From NCBI RefSeq assembly GCF_023078475.1, contig NZ_CP095741.1, positions 1,798,001 to 1,862,000 on the forward strand: a stretch of DNA of 64,000 nucleotides. Direction: 5' to 3'. Of the stretch, positions 17,624 through 26,335 are shown in pieces. A model generated the notes under the pieces. The model searched no databases. It was not told the origin of the DNA and worked only from the letters and a program-made list of their open reading frames with translations. Numbering within the stretch: position 1 is the stretch's first letter; every line of letters begins with the position of its first letter. The stretch comes from Luteibacter aegosomaticola (GTDB lineage Bacteria; Pseudomonadota; Gammaproteobacteria; Xanthomonadales; Rhodanobacteraceae). Both the position numbers and the translations under genes were made by a program.

Positions 17624-18526
17624 TTAGCGCCTTGGTACTGAACGCGGTGGATGCGCGACGTGTAGGGGCGCGGGATCCTTGCCTTCTTCCACCAGCCAGG
17701 TCAGCCGGTATTCGGATTCGCCAGGCTGGCCAAGCAGCTTAGGCAGCGCCTTGAGGCTATCGCGGATCGTTTCATCGAGCTTCCACGGGGCGTTCACGAT
17801 GACCATCCCGGTGCCGTTGAGGCGAAGCGGGGAGTCGTCCTTATGCAGGAGGAACTCCGCGGCCAGTACGCGCTTGGCCCCGCTCTTCGTTGCCAGCCAG
17901 CGGTGGAACGGCTGGACCTGGCTGCGCACCTTGATCGGGTACCACACGGCGAAGATGCCGGTGGGCCATTTTTCCATGGCAGCCTTCAGGGCCTTTTCGA
18001 TGGTGCGGAATTCGCCTTCCTGCTGTTCGAACGGCGGGTCGATCAACACGAAGCCGCGCTTTTCCTTCGGCGGCACCAGCGCTTTCATGGCTTCGTAGCC
18101 ATCGCGGTTGTGCACGTGGACGCGGGCGTCGTGGTGGAAGAGCTGGCGCAGGCGGTCGGCTTCCTCGGTGTGTAGTTCGCACAACTGGGCGCTGTCGCTT
18201 TCGCGCATGAGGTGCGCGGCGATCCAGGGCGAGCCGGGGTAGTAGCGGATCTCGTCACCATCGTTGCAGGCGCGGACGACTTCGAGCCACTTCCAGAGGA
18301 GGGGCGGGAGGCCGGTGGCGGCTTTGAGCTGGGCGACGCCTTCGTCGGCTTCGCCGGTTTTACGGGCTTGGACGCCTTTGAGATCGTAGCGGCCGCTGCC
18401 GGCGTGGGTGTCGATGTAGCAGAAGGGGGTGTTTTTCTGCTTCATGGTGTCGAGCAGGGCGACGAGCACCATGTGCTTCATGACATCGGCGAAGTTGCCG
18501 GCGTGGTAGGCGTGACGATAATTCAT
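17624..18526 (-). CDS. rlmJ: 23S rRNA (adenine(2030)-N6)-methyltransferase RlmJ
   Basis: This 300-residue enzyme methylates A2030 of 23S rRNA with S-adenosylmethionine. It starts with the hallmark MNYRHAYHAGNFADVMKH, has DTHAGSGRYDL as the cofactor loop, and carries the N6-adenine methyltransferase catalytic motif IDPPFEQ near residue 163. The last 20 residues (APLHVAHPPRSVPRR) are a variable tail. A 1-kb gene-free repeat begins within 50 bases upstream of its start, so its promoter must lie inside or at the edge of that repeat. Confidence 0.95.
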   Translation of the reverse strand: MNYRHAYHAGNFADVMKHMVLVALLDTMKQKNTPFCYIDTHAGSGRYDLKGVQARKTGEADEGVAQLKAATGLPPLLWKWLEVVRACNDGDEIRYYPGSPWIAAHLMRESDSAQLCELHTEEADRLRQLFHHDARVHVHNRDGYEAMKALVPPKEKRGFVLIDPPFEQQEGEFRTIEKALKAAMEKWPTGIFAVWYPIKVRSQVQPFHRWLATKSGAKRVLAAEFLLHKDDSPLRLNGTGMVIVNAPWKLDETIRDSLKALPKLLGQPGESEYRLTWLVEEGKDPAPLHVAHPPRSVPRR

Positions 18527-18570
18527 TCCCCGATTATACCCGGCTGGCGGGGGTATCCCGTCTCCGGCAC

Positions 18571-19526
18571 GGCGCGGCTCGCCTTCGGCATCGCGTTGGG
18601 CTGGCTCGGCTTACGCCATCGCGTTAGCGCTCGGACGTCTCTGGAAAGAGCCCTCGGCGCCCACCCTCGCTGCTCAGACAGGTCCTCGTCGTTCGAAAGG
18701 GATGCCCCTCCGGGGCCATGTACTTATTTGGCCTACGGCCGCGAACCGGTCGCCGGGCGGGGGTTTGAAACTCGCCATCCTGGCTCGGTTTCAAACGAGC
18801 GGCCATCCATGGCCGCTCCCGCCTTCGGCGGCTGTTCCCGCCCGGCGCCCTCGCCTGCGAAACTCGCCTCGAGGGTGGGCGCCGAGGACTCTCCGAGTCA
18901 CTGAGGGCGTGTGATGGGAGAGCCAGCACCATGGTCGTGGCGGCAGGCCTTGTCGCCCGAGGTGCGACCTACCAACAAGCCAACGCCCACCCCCGTAGGA
19001 GCCCACCCTGTGGGCGACGCCGTTCGCGGCAGACTGCGGATCTTGCGGCGTCTGGCCCTTGATCGATCGTGCCGTACGACAGGGCCTGGGCGTTGAGGCG
19101 AAAGATGTCGCCCACAGGGTGGGCTCCTACGGCCGTTTGGCAGGTGCGGGGCGTCGCGAGGTCGGCCGTGTTGGTGGCGGTGGCTTTCCCATCGATCAGC
19201 CTCAGTGTGTCCGAGAGGCCTTGGCGCCCACCCTCGAGGCGAGTTGTCGGAGACGAGGCGGGCGGACGGGAACAGCCGCCGCAGGCGGGGCCGGCCATGG
19301 AGGGCCGGTCGTTTGAAACCGAGCCAGGAAGGCGAGTTTCAAACCCCCGTCCGCACGCCGGTTCGCGCCCGTAGGGCAATAAGTACATGGCCCCGGAGGG
19401 GCATCCCTTTCGAACGTTGGAGACTTGTCTGAGCAGCGAGGGTGGGCGCCAAGGGCTCTTTCCGGAGACGTCCGAGCGCCAACGCTATGGCCAAAGGCCG
19501 AGCAACGCGAAGCCGAAGGCGAGCCC
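18571..19526. repeat. Nested near-palindromic element, about 950 bases
   Basis: This gap has no credible gene. Its left arm (about 18571-18886) and right arm (about 19217-19526) are imperfect inverted copies of each other. Both carry, in opposite orientation, the blocks GCTCGGACGTCTCTGGAAAG, CACCCTCGCTGCTCAGACA, GGGATGCCCCTCCGGGGCCA, GTTTGAAACTCGCC and CTCGAGGGTGGGCGCC. The inner flanks (CACTGAGG ... GATGGGA) also match at lower similarity, and a perfect inverted pair sits at the centre (18995-19130). Within each arm there are smaller hairpins, such as CCCCTCCGGGG and GGCCATCCATGGCC. The element lies between rlmJ and an oxidoreductase gene. Confidence 0.85.
18995..19130. repeat. Central inverted pair of GTAGGAGCCCACC units
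   Basis: A 24-base unit beginning GTAGGAGCCCACCCTGTGGG at 18995-19018 is repeated exactly in reverse complement at 19107-19130. Each unit contains its own hairpin, GCCCAC-CCT-GTGGGC. It shares the GTAGGAGC head with the other REP-like units of the window but has a different stem, so it looks like a second subtype. The 88 bases between the units hold no gene. Confidence 0.8.
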
Positions 19527-19539
19527 TATCGCGAAGGCC

Positions 19540-20172
19540 TCAATAAGCCAACGTAATCCGCTTCCGCGCGGCGTCGCCCTTTTCGAGGCGGTCGAGCAGG
19601 CCGATCGCGTAGTCCGCCTGCGAAATGCGGCTATTTCCCTCAGCATCCACCAGAAGCTGATCACCGCCCACGCGGTACTTGCCCGTACGCTCACCCGGCT
19701 CGATGTGCGCTGCCGGGCTGATAAACGTCCAGTCGATATCCGCCTTGCTCGCCCGGAAAACCTCCAGCGCCTTCACCATGCCCATCGCCGACGGCTTCCA
19801 GGCCGCCGGAAAGTTCGGATCGTCGATCACTCGCACGCCCGGCGCCACTTCAAGCGAACCCGCGCCGCCCACCCACGCAAAACGCTTCACGCCCGCCTTC
19901 GACAACGCCGCCAGCAACGTTTCAGCCTGCTTCGGCACGTTATCCGGGTTCGGATCGTTCACGCTCGCGATCGCCGCCTCCGCGCCGGTCAGCGCCGCGG
20001 CATAGGTTGACGGATTCAGAAGATCACCCTGGGCAACCTTCAACAGCGGGCTCGTCACCGACAGTTTCGACGGGTCGCGCACGATCGCCGTCACATGATG
20101 GCCGCGGTCCAGCGCCTCCTGGAGGATGACCTTGCCAATGTTGCCGGTGGCGCCGAAGAGAACGATGTTCAT
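19540..20172 (-). CDS. NAD(P)H-binding oxidoreductase, NmrA/YwnB-like
   Basis: I took the ATG at 20172 (MNIVLFGATGNIGKV), giving 210 residues; the open frame runs further upstream without support. The dinucleotide-binding motif GATGNIG (7-13) opens an atypical short-chain-dehydrogenase Rossmann fold, followed by AIVRDPSKL. There is no YxxxK active site in the usual place, as expected of the NAD(P)H-binding NmrA-like group. Its natural substrate is unknown. It is divergent from the LysR gene at 20294, a standard target arrangement, and the 23-base inverted repeat between them is a candidate operator. Its stop lies just past the right end of the palindromic element. Confidence 0.82.
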   Translation of the reverse strand: MNIVLFGATGNIGKVILQEALDRGHHVTAIVRDPSKLSVTSPLLKVAQGDLLNPSTYAAALTGAEAAIASVNDPNPDNVPKQAETLLAALSKAGVKRFAWVGGAGSLEVAPGVRVIDDPNFPAAWKPSAMGMVKALEVFRASKADIDWTFISPAAHIEPGERTGKYRVGGDQLLVDAEGNSRISQADYAIGLLDRLEKGDAARKRITLAY

Positions 20173-20256
20173 GGAGATCCTTGAATACGGAGCGGAAGGG
20201 ATAACCGGTAGCATGCGCCTATCATCGTTGCGCAAAAATGCCCTTATCGGTAATTC

Positions 20257-20279
20257 ATCGTAAAGTGCGGCTTTACGAT
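20257..20279. promoter_or_regulatory. Candidate LysR operator
   Basis: A perfect inverted repeat ATCGTAAAG-TGCGG-CTTTACGAT lies 14 bases before the LysR start and in the only gap shared with the divergent oxidoreductase. Position and dyad symmetry fit an autoregulated LysR-type binding site, though the half-site spacing is not the textbook T-N11-A. Confidence 0.55.
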
Positions 20280-20293
20280 CGCCGGGCATCCGC

Positions 20294-21214
20294 ATGGCCA
20301 CCGACATCAACCTCAACCGCCTCGCGGTCTTCGTCACCCTTGTCCAGGCCGGCTCCTTTACCGCGGCCGCCGAGCAGTTGGGTACCACCAAGGCCATGGT
20401 CAGCCAGCACCTCGCCAAGCTCGAGGACGAGCTCGGCATGACCCTCATGCTCCGCAGCACGCGCAAGATGTCGCTGACCGACGCTGGTGAGCGGTTCTAT
20501 CAGGATTGCGCCCAGGTGGTCGCCGATGCCGAAGCCGCCATTACGCGCCTCGGTGAATGCCGGGACACGCCCATGGGCAGCCTCCGCATCGCCGCCGCCG
20601 GGGACCATGGTCCGTTTATCGTGGCCCCGGCGCTCGCTGACTACGTGCGCCGCTACCCGCAGGTACGGCCCGAGCTGGTCGTGAGCGACACCATCGTCGA
20701 CCTCATTGCGGAGCGCTTCGACGTGGCTGTGCGCATCGGTTGGCTGCGCGATTCGTCGTTGCGCTCGGCGAAGCTGGCTGACGTGGCCCAGTGCCTGGTG
20801 GCCACGCCGGCTTATCTGGCCGCGCATGGCACGCCGACGGCACCGGAAGACCTCGCGGCACACCGGTGGGTCGCGCTGACGGTGCTTCCTTCCCCCACGC
20901 GCTGGACCTTCAGCGACGGGGCAGGGGCGAAGCAGGCCGTGCAGGTCGAGGCCGCGGCTAGCGCCAACAGCACGCTCGCTGTCCACGCGCTGGTGATGGC
21001 CGGGGTGGGCATCGCGGTGCTTCCGGATTACGTGGCCCGTGACGATCTCGCGGCGGGCCGCCTCATGCCGCTACTTCCCGCCTACACGCTGCCCGCGGGT
21101 GGCGTTTATGCGGTGTATGCCGGGCAGCCGACCGTGAAGGTGCGGGCCTTCATCGATTTGTTGAAGGAGCGCATGCAAGCCGAAGGCGTGGGGCTGCAAG
21201 CCAGCGGCGCCTGA
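20294..21214 (+). CDS. LysR-family transcriptional regulator
   Basis: This 306-residue regulator has its winged helix-turn-helix at about 6-64 (LNRLAVFVTLVQAGSFTAAAEQLGT ... VSQHLAKLE). It has the substrate domain of the group that often controls quinone or short-chain oxidoreductases (VRIGWLRDSSLRSAKLADV). It is divergent from an NmrA-like oxidoreductase and followed after 72 bases by a medium-chain quinone reductase on the same strand, so both redox genes are plausible targets. The inducer is unknown. Confidence 0.88.
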   Translation: MATDINLNRLAVFVTLVQAGSFTAAAEQLGTTKAMVSQHLAKLEDELGMTLMLRSTRKMSLTDAGERFYQDCAQVVADAEAAITRLGECRDTPMGSLRIAAAGDHGPFIVAPALADYVRRYPQVRPELVVSDTIVDLIAERFDVAVRIGWLRDSSLRSAKLADVAQCLVATPAYLAAHGTPTAPEDLAAHRWVALTVLPSPTRWTFSDGAGAKQAVQVEAAASANSTLAVHALVMAGVGIAVLPDYVARDDLAAGRLMPLLPAYTLPAGGVYAVYAGQPTVKVRAFIDLLKERMQAEGVGLQASGA

Positions 21215-21286
21215 AGATGGAACGCTCGGCGCCTGACCCTGCCGGAGACGCGTCATGCACGTTTGCCTTGCCCATGGGCGCCGGCC

Positions 21287-22240
21287 ATGAAGGCCGCATG
21301 GATTGCCGATGCCAACGCAGGCGATCTCAGCATTCGCGTGGGCGAGATCGATGCGCCCGCGCCCGCTGATGATCGCTTGTTGATCGACGTGGAGGCGGTT
21401 GGCCTCACGTTCGCTGAGCCGACATGGGTCACGAATGGAGCGACGCCGCTGGCCGACGGAAGCCGGCGGCCGCTACCGGTGGTGATCGGCCACGAGTTTG
21501 CCGGGACCGTCGCCCAGGTGGGCAGCGCCACGCATGGTTTCAGCGTGGGCGATCGCGTTGTCGGGCTCATCGACTTCTGGCGAAACGGTGCGGCGGCAGA
21601 GCAAGCCAGCGTGTTGCCCGGCGAGGTGGCGAAGCTTCCGGATCGCGTGACGTCCGTTGATGCGAGCACCTTGCCCATCGGCGCGCTCACCGCCTGGCAG
21701 GCGTTCTTCGACCACGCCAGGCTGGCCACGGGAGAAACGGTGCTTGTCCATGGAGGCGCGGGTGCGGTGGGTACGTTCGCTATCCAGATCGCCAAAGCGG
21801 CGGGTGCGCGCGTCGTGGCTACGGCGCGTGGTGGCGAGGCAGTAGCCCTGTGCCTTGCGCTTGGCGCCGACGTGGCGATCGATACCGAAACCCAGCGCTT
21901 CGAAGATTTCGCAGGCCACGTCGATGTCGTCTTCGACACCGTGGGCCGCGATCTGCTGGAACGCAGCTGGCGCTTTGTAAAGCCGGCCGCACGCCTTGTG
22001 ACAATTTCCGGTGAAGCGGAAGACGCACCTTCGCCGGAGCGCGCCGCGTCACTCGGCATCGAGGCTTACTGGTTCATCGTGCGACCCGATGCGGCGCAAC
22101 TTGGCGAAATCGCGCAATGGGTCGCCGATGGGCGCATCAAGGCGCAGGTCGATCTCGTCTATGCGCTGGCTGATGCCGCGAAAGCATTCGCTGAAGCGCC
22201 TGGCCGCAAGAAGAGGGGAAAGACCGTCCTTACGATATGA
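21287..22240 (+). CDS. Zinc-independent quinone oxidoreductase (MDR family)
   Basis: I chose the ATG at 21287 (MKAAWIADA); a TTG eight codons earlier is in frame but less likely. The 317-residue product has the GroES-like fold (VVIGHEFAGTVAQVG, about 68-82) and the Rossmann fold with GGAGAVGTFAIQIAK near 160. No cysteine cluster for structural zinc is visible, which fits NADPH:quinone reductase-type enzymes acting on quinones or alpha,beta-unsaturated carbonyls. It follows a LysR gene on the same strand and may be co-transcribed with it. Confidence 0.85.
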   Translation: MKAAWIADANAGDLSIRVGEIDAPAPADDRLLIDVEAVGLTFAEPTWVTNGATPLADGSRRPLPVVIGHEFAGTVAQVGSATHGFSVGDRVVGLIDFWRNGAAAEQASVLPGEVAKLPDRVTSVDASTLPIGALTAWQAFFDHARLATGETVLVHGGAGAVGTFAIQIAKAAGARVVATARGGEAVALCLALGADVAIDTETQRFEDFAGHVDVVFDTVGRDLLERSWRFVKPAARLVTISGEAEDAPSPERAASLGIEAYWFIVRPDAAQLGEIAQWVADGRIKAQVDLVYALADAAKAFAEAPGRKKRGKTVLTI

Positions 22241-22256
22241 CGGCCTTCCCGTTGCT

Positions 22257-22793
22257 TCACATCACCTGGTTGCCAAGGCGGAGATTGACGCCAAGTGCGG
22301 TCGCGACGATGCGCATGTTTTCATCATCACGCGACGACGTGATCCAGCCCGCGTACACATCGTCTTTTTCGGCCTCGCGTGACCAGAGCGTGTAGCCGCG
22401 TTCATTCAGTGAATCGAAGGCGCGCGAGAAGATTTCCGGGCCGTCGACGTCCTCATGGAATTCGTCGTCGTCCGGATCGCCACCCCAATCGATTTCCACG
22501 CCGCTCCAGCGTGAGACGAGTTCGTTGATGGCTTCGACCAGTACGCGGGTATCGTCCGCGTCCACCTCGAAACTGGCGCGCCAGTCCGTCACCCGGGCCA
22601 CGATGCCGATAGGGTCCTCGTCGCCTTCTTCTTCCACGGTCTCGCGGTACGCCGTGAACTGCTGCAGCGCCGCGTCCTCGTCATTCGGGTTGATCAGGAG
22701 CAGGAGCTGCCAGACGTTCGATTCGGTGTTTTCTTCACCGTCCTCGTCGTCGTGCTCACGCTCGTAGTCGAAATCGTCTTCGTAGTCGCTCAT
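22257..22793 (-). CDS. Acidic cytoplasmic protein of unknown function (DUF6630-like?)
   Basis: The 178-residue product starts with a strongly acidic segment (DYEDDFDYEREHDDEDGEE) and continues as a mixed alpha/beta domain with WQLLLLINPNDEDAALQQF, DWRASFEVDADDTRVLVEAINEL and FDSLNERGYTLW. I considered the RNase E inhibitor RraB, also acidic, and a DUF6630 domain. The second seems closer from memory, but I cannot confirm either. No signal peptide or membrane segment is present. It is convergent with the quinone reductase and is read away from the TonB receptor promoter region. Confidence 0.6.
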   Translation of the reverse strand: MSDYEDDFDYEREHDDEDGEENTESNVWQLLLLINPNDEDAALQQFTAYRETVEEEGDEDPIGIVARVTDWRASFEVDADDTRVLVEAINELVSRWSGVEIDWGGDPDDDEFHEDVDGPEIFSRAFDSLNERGYTLWSREAEKDDVYAGWITSSRDDENMRIVATALGVNLRLGNQVM

Positions 22794-23158
22794 GGAGGGG
22801 CCTGTGGAGGGGCGAAGCAGGGGAGTCGCATGATCGCATAGGCGGCTTTCGGAAAAAATCCTAGGAAATTATGTGGCTACGTCAAAAAAACCATGTGCCG
22901 CAAGTACTTGCCTACGAAATTCTACGTAGCTGCCGAATTCGCAATAAAAAAAGGAATCGCAAGTATTGACGACGTAAATCCGTAACGTTTAATTTCGGGC
23001 TAACACACGGGCAAACGTGTGGCGACAGGCGGAAATGCTTGTCTTTGCACTCCTTGGGAGGGGGCGTGCAATAGGGATAGGGGACAAGACTCCGCGTGAG
23101 ACCGCCGGCAATTGCCGGCCTTACGCAGGCCGCTCGCGGCCGCTTTGGGGAGTCCTAC
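22794..23158 (+). promoter_or_regulatory. Promoter and leader region of the TonB receptor gene
   Basis: This 365-base gap has no gene. A likely sigma-70 promoter is TTGACG at 22966-22971 and TTTAAT at 22988-22993 (16-base spacer). The transcript would have a leader of about 160 bases containing the perfect palindrome GCCGGCAATTGCCGGC (23104-23119) and a second GC-rich dyad (GGCCGCTCGCGGCCGC). The part before the promoter is AT-rich for this genome (TCAAAAAAACC, AATAAAAAAAGG). No Fur-box-like sequence was seen. Confidence 0.55.
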
Positions 23159-26100
23159 ATGAATTCGAATAACGCACGAAAGGCGCAGTTCCTGCGCCGG
23201 TCCGCGCTGGCGTTCGCCCTCGCGGCAGGCCTTGGTGGCACGGGAGCTGTGTTCGCACAGGCCACCACGGGTTCGATTTTCGGCCAGGCCGCGCCTGGCT
23301 CCACCATCCAGGTCGCTGGCAGCACGGGCGTGAGCCGTGAAGTACCGGTGGGCGAGGATGGCCGCTACCGCATCGGTAACCTGCCGCTGGGTTCGTATAC
23401 CGTCAACGTCGTGCAGAACGGCCAGGTGGTCGATTCGCGCAAGAACGTGGGCCTGACCGTCGGTGCCAGCTCCGAAGTGTCGTTCGCGGGCGCCGCGACG
23501 GCCGCCAACGCCCAGGCGCTGGAATCGGTCACCGTCAATGCGAGCGCGCTGCCGCCGATCGACGTGTCCGCAGTCGACTCGCGCACCGTCGTCACCTCCG
23601 AACAGCTCGCCCGCCTGCCGCTGGGCCGCACTGCCGAAGCGATCGCGCTGCTGGCACCGGGTGCGGTGACCGGTAACGGCGCCTTCGGTCGCACCGTGTC
23701 GTTCGGTGGCGCTGGCGTCTCCGAGAACGCGTACTACATCAACGGCTACAACACCTCCGATCCGCTGAAGAACCTCGGCGGCGTCAGCCTGCCGTACGGC
23801 GCCATCGACCAGCAGGAAGTCTACACGGGCGGTTACAGCGCCATGTATGGCCGTTCCGATGGCGGCGTTATCTCGCAGGTCGGCAAGCGCGGTACCAACG
23901 AATGGCACTTCGGTGCCCAGCTCCTTTGGGAGCCGAAGTTCGCGCGCGCATCGCGCCCGAACCAGTACTTCCCGAACGCGACCCTGCCTGACAGGTACTC
24001 CTACACGGACGACACGCTGCCTGGCACGCTGTACCGCAGCCGCGAGGGTGATACCCAGTGGACCCGTACCGTCAGTGCCTACATCGGCGGCCCGCTGATC
24101 AAGGACAAGCTGTACATGTTCGTGGCGGCAGAGACCGAGAAGTCGGAAGGCACCACCACGAATTCGGTGCTGCTCACGCCTAACGCGACGAACCATTACA
24201 CGTACGACCTGCCGAAGTACTACGCCAAGCTGGACTGGAACATCAACGACAGCAACATCCTTGAATTCACCGGCATCCGCTCGGTGGACGAGGAGTCGGG
24301 CAAGTACAGCACGTTCGATTACGACGATCGCGTCCATACCGGTTTCGAAGGCCAGTACCCGGATACGACCAAGATCGCGTCGAAGTACGGCATCGCCAAG
24401 TACACCAGCTACATCACCGATGACCTGACGTTCTCGGCGACGTACGGTAAGAGCCACACCGACGATATCCGCCGTAACCCGGGCGACCAGGGCCTGCCGT
24501 TCATCAGCAGTGCGACCAACCAGGATCCGGCGCTGAACGGCGGCGACCCGATCCGTAACTCCACGGCTACCACGCAGAAGAACGCGCCGGATGCCAACAG
24601 CAAGACCCGCGGCCTGCGTGCCGACCTCGAATGGCAGGTGGGCGACCACCGCCTGACGGGCGGTATCGATAACATGTTCTACAGCGCCCATAACGAGGGC
24701 GTGGCAACGACCGGCCCGGGCTACCTGTGGATCTACGGTCACGCCGGCGATCCCACCCTCGATCTCGTGCCGGCGCTCGGCGTTGGTGCGCCGGGCGGCG
24801 ATGGCTACTACGCACGCCGCTACATCTTCAACACGACCACCAGCATGTCGGTGGACCAGAAGGCCTACTTCCTCGAAGACAAGTGGCAGATCACGGACAA
24901 GTTCCTGGTCACCGTCGGTGTTCGCAACGACCGCTTCAAGAACTTCAATAACAACGGCCGCACGTACGTCAACAGCGGTAACCAGTGGGCTCCGCGCCTC
25001 GGCGCGTCGTGGGATGTCTTCGGCGATTCCTCGCTGAAGATCTACGGCAACCTCGGCCGTTACTACCTGGCGCTGCCGAACAGCGTGGCGATTCGTGGTG
25101 CGTCGTCGTCGACGTTCACCAACGAATACTTCACGTACACGGGCATTTCCCCGATCGGCGAGCCGACCGGCCTGACGCCCATCGGCCCGGGCCCCGTGTC
25201 GTCCAACGGCGAATACGGCCAGCCGAACGACCCGAAGTCGATCACCGCGACCGACCTCGATTCGCAGTACCAGGATGAAGCGATCCTCGGCTTCGACAAG
25301 ACCCTGGGTGCCAACTGGGTCACCGGTGCCAAGTTCACGCTGCGCCGCCTGCAGGCTGCGATCGATGACGTTTGCGATCCGGTTAAGGTCGAAGACAAGC
25401 TCGCTGCCCAGGGTGTCGATCCGGATAGCGTGACGATCCCCGGCTGCGTCATTTTCAACCCGGGTAAGTCGAATAACTTCAGCTTCGCCAATGTCGATGG
25501 CAGTGGCCGTACCGAAGTGACGATGAGCAAGGACGACTGGGGCTTCACCCAGGGCGCCAAGCGTAAGTACTACGCACTCGACCTTTACCTGCTGCATCCG
25601 TTCGATGGCAAGTGGTTCGCACGCTTCGACTACACCTTCTCGAAGAGCTACGGCAACACGGAAGGCCAGGTGAAGTCGGACATCGGCCAGGATGACATCT
25701 CGAAGACGCAGGATTGGGATGCCGCCGAGCTAATGATCCACAGCAATGGCCTGCTCGCCAACGACCGCAAGCACCAGTTCAAGGCTTACGGTTACTACCA
25801 GCTGACCCCGGAATGGATGGTCTCGGGCGCGGTCCGGCTGACCTCCGGCGCACCGAAGTCCTGCCTTGGCTACTTCGGTCCGGAAGAAGACGATCCGATC
25901 GGCTATGGCTCGTCGTACCACTCGTGCGCGGGTTCGTTGTACGCCCCGGGCGACCAGCGCCAGCCGTGGGTCAAGCAGCTTGACCTCGCGATCGAGTATC
26001 GCCCGTCGTTTGCCGACCACAAGCTCGCGTTTGGCTTCCAGGTGTTCAACGTCACCAACGAAAACAAGCCGCTGGCCACCGACGCTACGTACGAAGACGA

Positions 26101-26188
26101 CCGCTTCACCGTGTCGAACAGCTACAACACCGGCACGTACTTCCAGACGCCGCGCTACGCCCGCCTCACGGCGACGTACGACTTCTAA
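23159..26188 (+). CDS. Oar-like TonB-dependent receptor
   Basis: I used the ATG at 23159 (MNSNNARK), giving 1009 residues with a signal peptide ending near AVFAQ. The mature protein opens with a carboxypeptidase-regulatory-like Ig fold (SIFGQAAPGSTIQVAG ... GRYRIGNLPLGSYTV). A plug domain follows (LESVTVNASALPPIDVSAVDSRTVVTSEQL), then a long beta-barrel ending in the aromatic C-terminal strand YARLTATYDF. Such Oar/CarboxypepD-reg receptors are expanded in Xanthomonadales and take up large or unusual substrates; the ligand is unknown. It is closely similar along its whole length to the receptor at 47486. A terminator follows at 26298. Confidence 0.93.
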   Translation: MNSNNARKAQFLRRSALAFALAAGLGGTGAVFAQATTGSIFGQAAPGSTIQVAGSTGVSREVPVGEDGRYRIGNLPLGSYTVNVVQNGQVVDSRKNVGLTVGASSEVSFAGAATAANAQALESVTVNASALPPIDVSAVDSRTVVTSEQLARLPLGRTAEAIALLAPGAVTGNGAFGRTVSFGGAGVSENAYYINGYNTSDPLKNLGGVSLPYGAIDQQEVYTGGYSAMYGRSDGGVISQVGKRGTNEWHFGAQLLWEPKFARASRPNQYFPNATLPDRYSYTDDTLPGTLYRSREGDTQWTRTVSAYIGGPLIKDKLYMFVAAETEKSEGTTTNSVLLTPNATNHYTYDLPKYYAKLDWNINDSNILEFTGIRSVDEESGKYSTFDYDDRVHTGFEGQYPDTTKIASKYGIAKYTSYITDDLTFSATYGKSHTDDIRRNPGDQGLPFISSATNQDPALNGGDPIRNSTATTQKNAPDANSKTRGLRADLEWQVGDHRLTGGIDNMFYSAHNEGVATTGPGYLWIYGHAGDPTLDLVPALGVGAPGGDGYYARRYIFNTTTSMSVDQKAYFLEDKWQITDKFLVTVGVRNDRFKNFNNNGRTYVNSGNQWAPRLGASWDVFGDSSLKIYGNLGRYYLALPNSVAIRGASSSTFTNEYFTYTGISPIGEPTGLTPIGPGPVSSNGEYGQPNDPKSITATDLDSQYQDEAILGFDKTLGANWVTGAKFTLRRLQAAIDDVCDPVKVEDKLAAQGVDPDSVTIPGCVIFNPGKSNNFSFANVDGSGRTEVTMSKDDWGFTQGAKRKYYALDLYLLHPFDGKWFARFDYTFSKSYGNTEGQVKSDIGQDDISKTQDWDAAELMIHSNGLLANDRKHQFKAYGYYQLTPEWMVSGAVRLTSGAPKSCLGYFGPEEDDPIGYGSSYHSCAGSLYAPGDQRQPWVKQLDLAIEYRPSFADHKLAFGFQVFNVTNENKPLATDATYEDDRFTVSNSYNTGTYFQTPRYARLTATYDF

Positions 26189-26208
26189 TAAGCGGCAAGC
26201 CATGTCGC

Positions 26209-26247
26209 TGCTGGCATGGCGGACCGGAGATGTCCGCCATGCCAGCA
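26209..26247. repeat. 16-bp perfect hairpin after the receptor gene
   Basis: TGCTGGCATGGCGGAC (26209-26224) pairs perfectly with GTCCGCCATGCCAGCA (26232-26247) across a 7-base loop. It begins 21 bases after the receptor stop and has no T tract. It may protect the mRNA 3' end or be a repeat; the real terminator lies further downstream. Confidence 0.65.
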
Positions 26248-26297
26248 ACGGCAATAACAACAGCTGGGCCCCCGATGGCCCTGTGCAATTCTCCCCT

Positions 26298-26327
26298 CGC
26301 CGCCGTTCACCACGGTGGCGTTTTTTT
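26298..26327 (+). terminator. Rho-independent terminator
   Basis: CGCCGCCGT and ACGGTGGCG form a 9-bp stem with one G-T pair and a TCACC loop, followed by seven T residues (26321-26327). It ends the Oar-like receptor transcript. Confidence 0.88.
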
Positions 26328-26335
26328 ACGCTTGG

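Noticed and set aside
18620..19430. Several short ORFs in the palindromic element, including peptides sharing MAPEGHPFRT in both arms
   Set aside because: The shared peptide arises because the DNA arms are inverted copies. The frames carry no ribosome site, overlap each other on both strands and have Arg/Pro/Gly-rich translations.
22257..22793. RNase E inhibitor RraB
   Set aside because: The acidic start is similar, but the rest does not match the E. coli RraB sequence I remember, so I left the protein unnamed.
23000..25597. An 865-residue open frame on the minus strand
   Set aside because: It is antisense to the Oar-like TonB receptor and rich in Arg, Val, Gly and Ala, the typical composition of a GC-rich antisense frame. 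No motif was seen.
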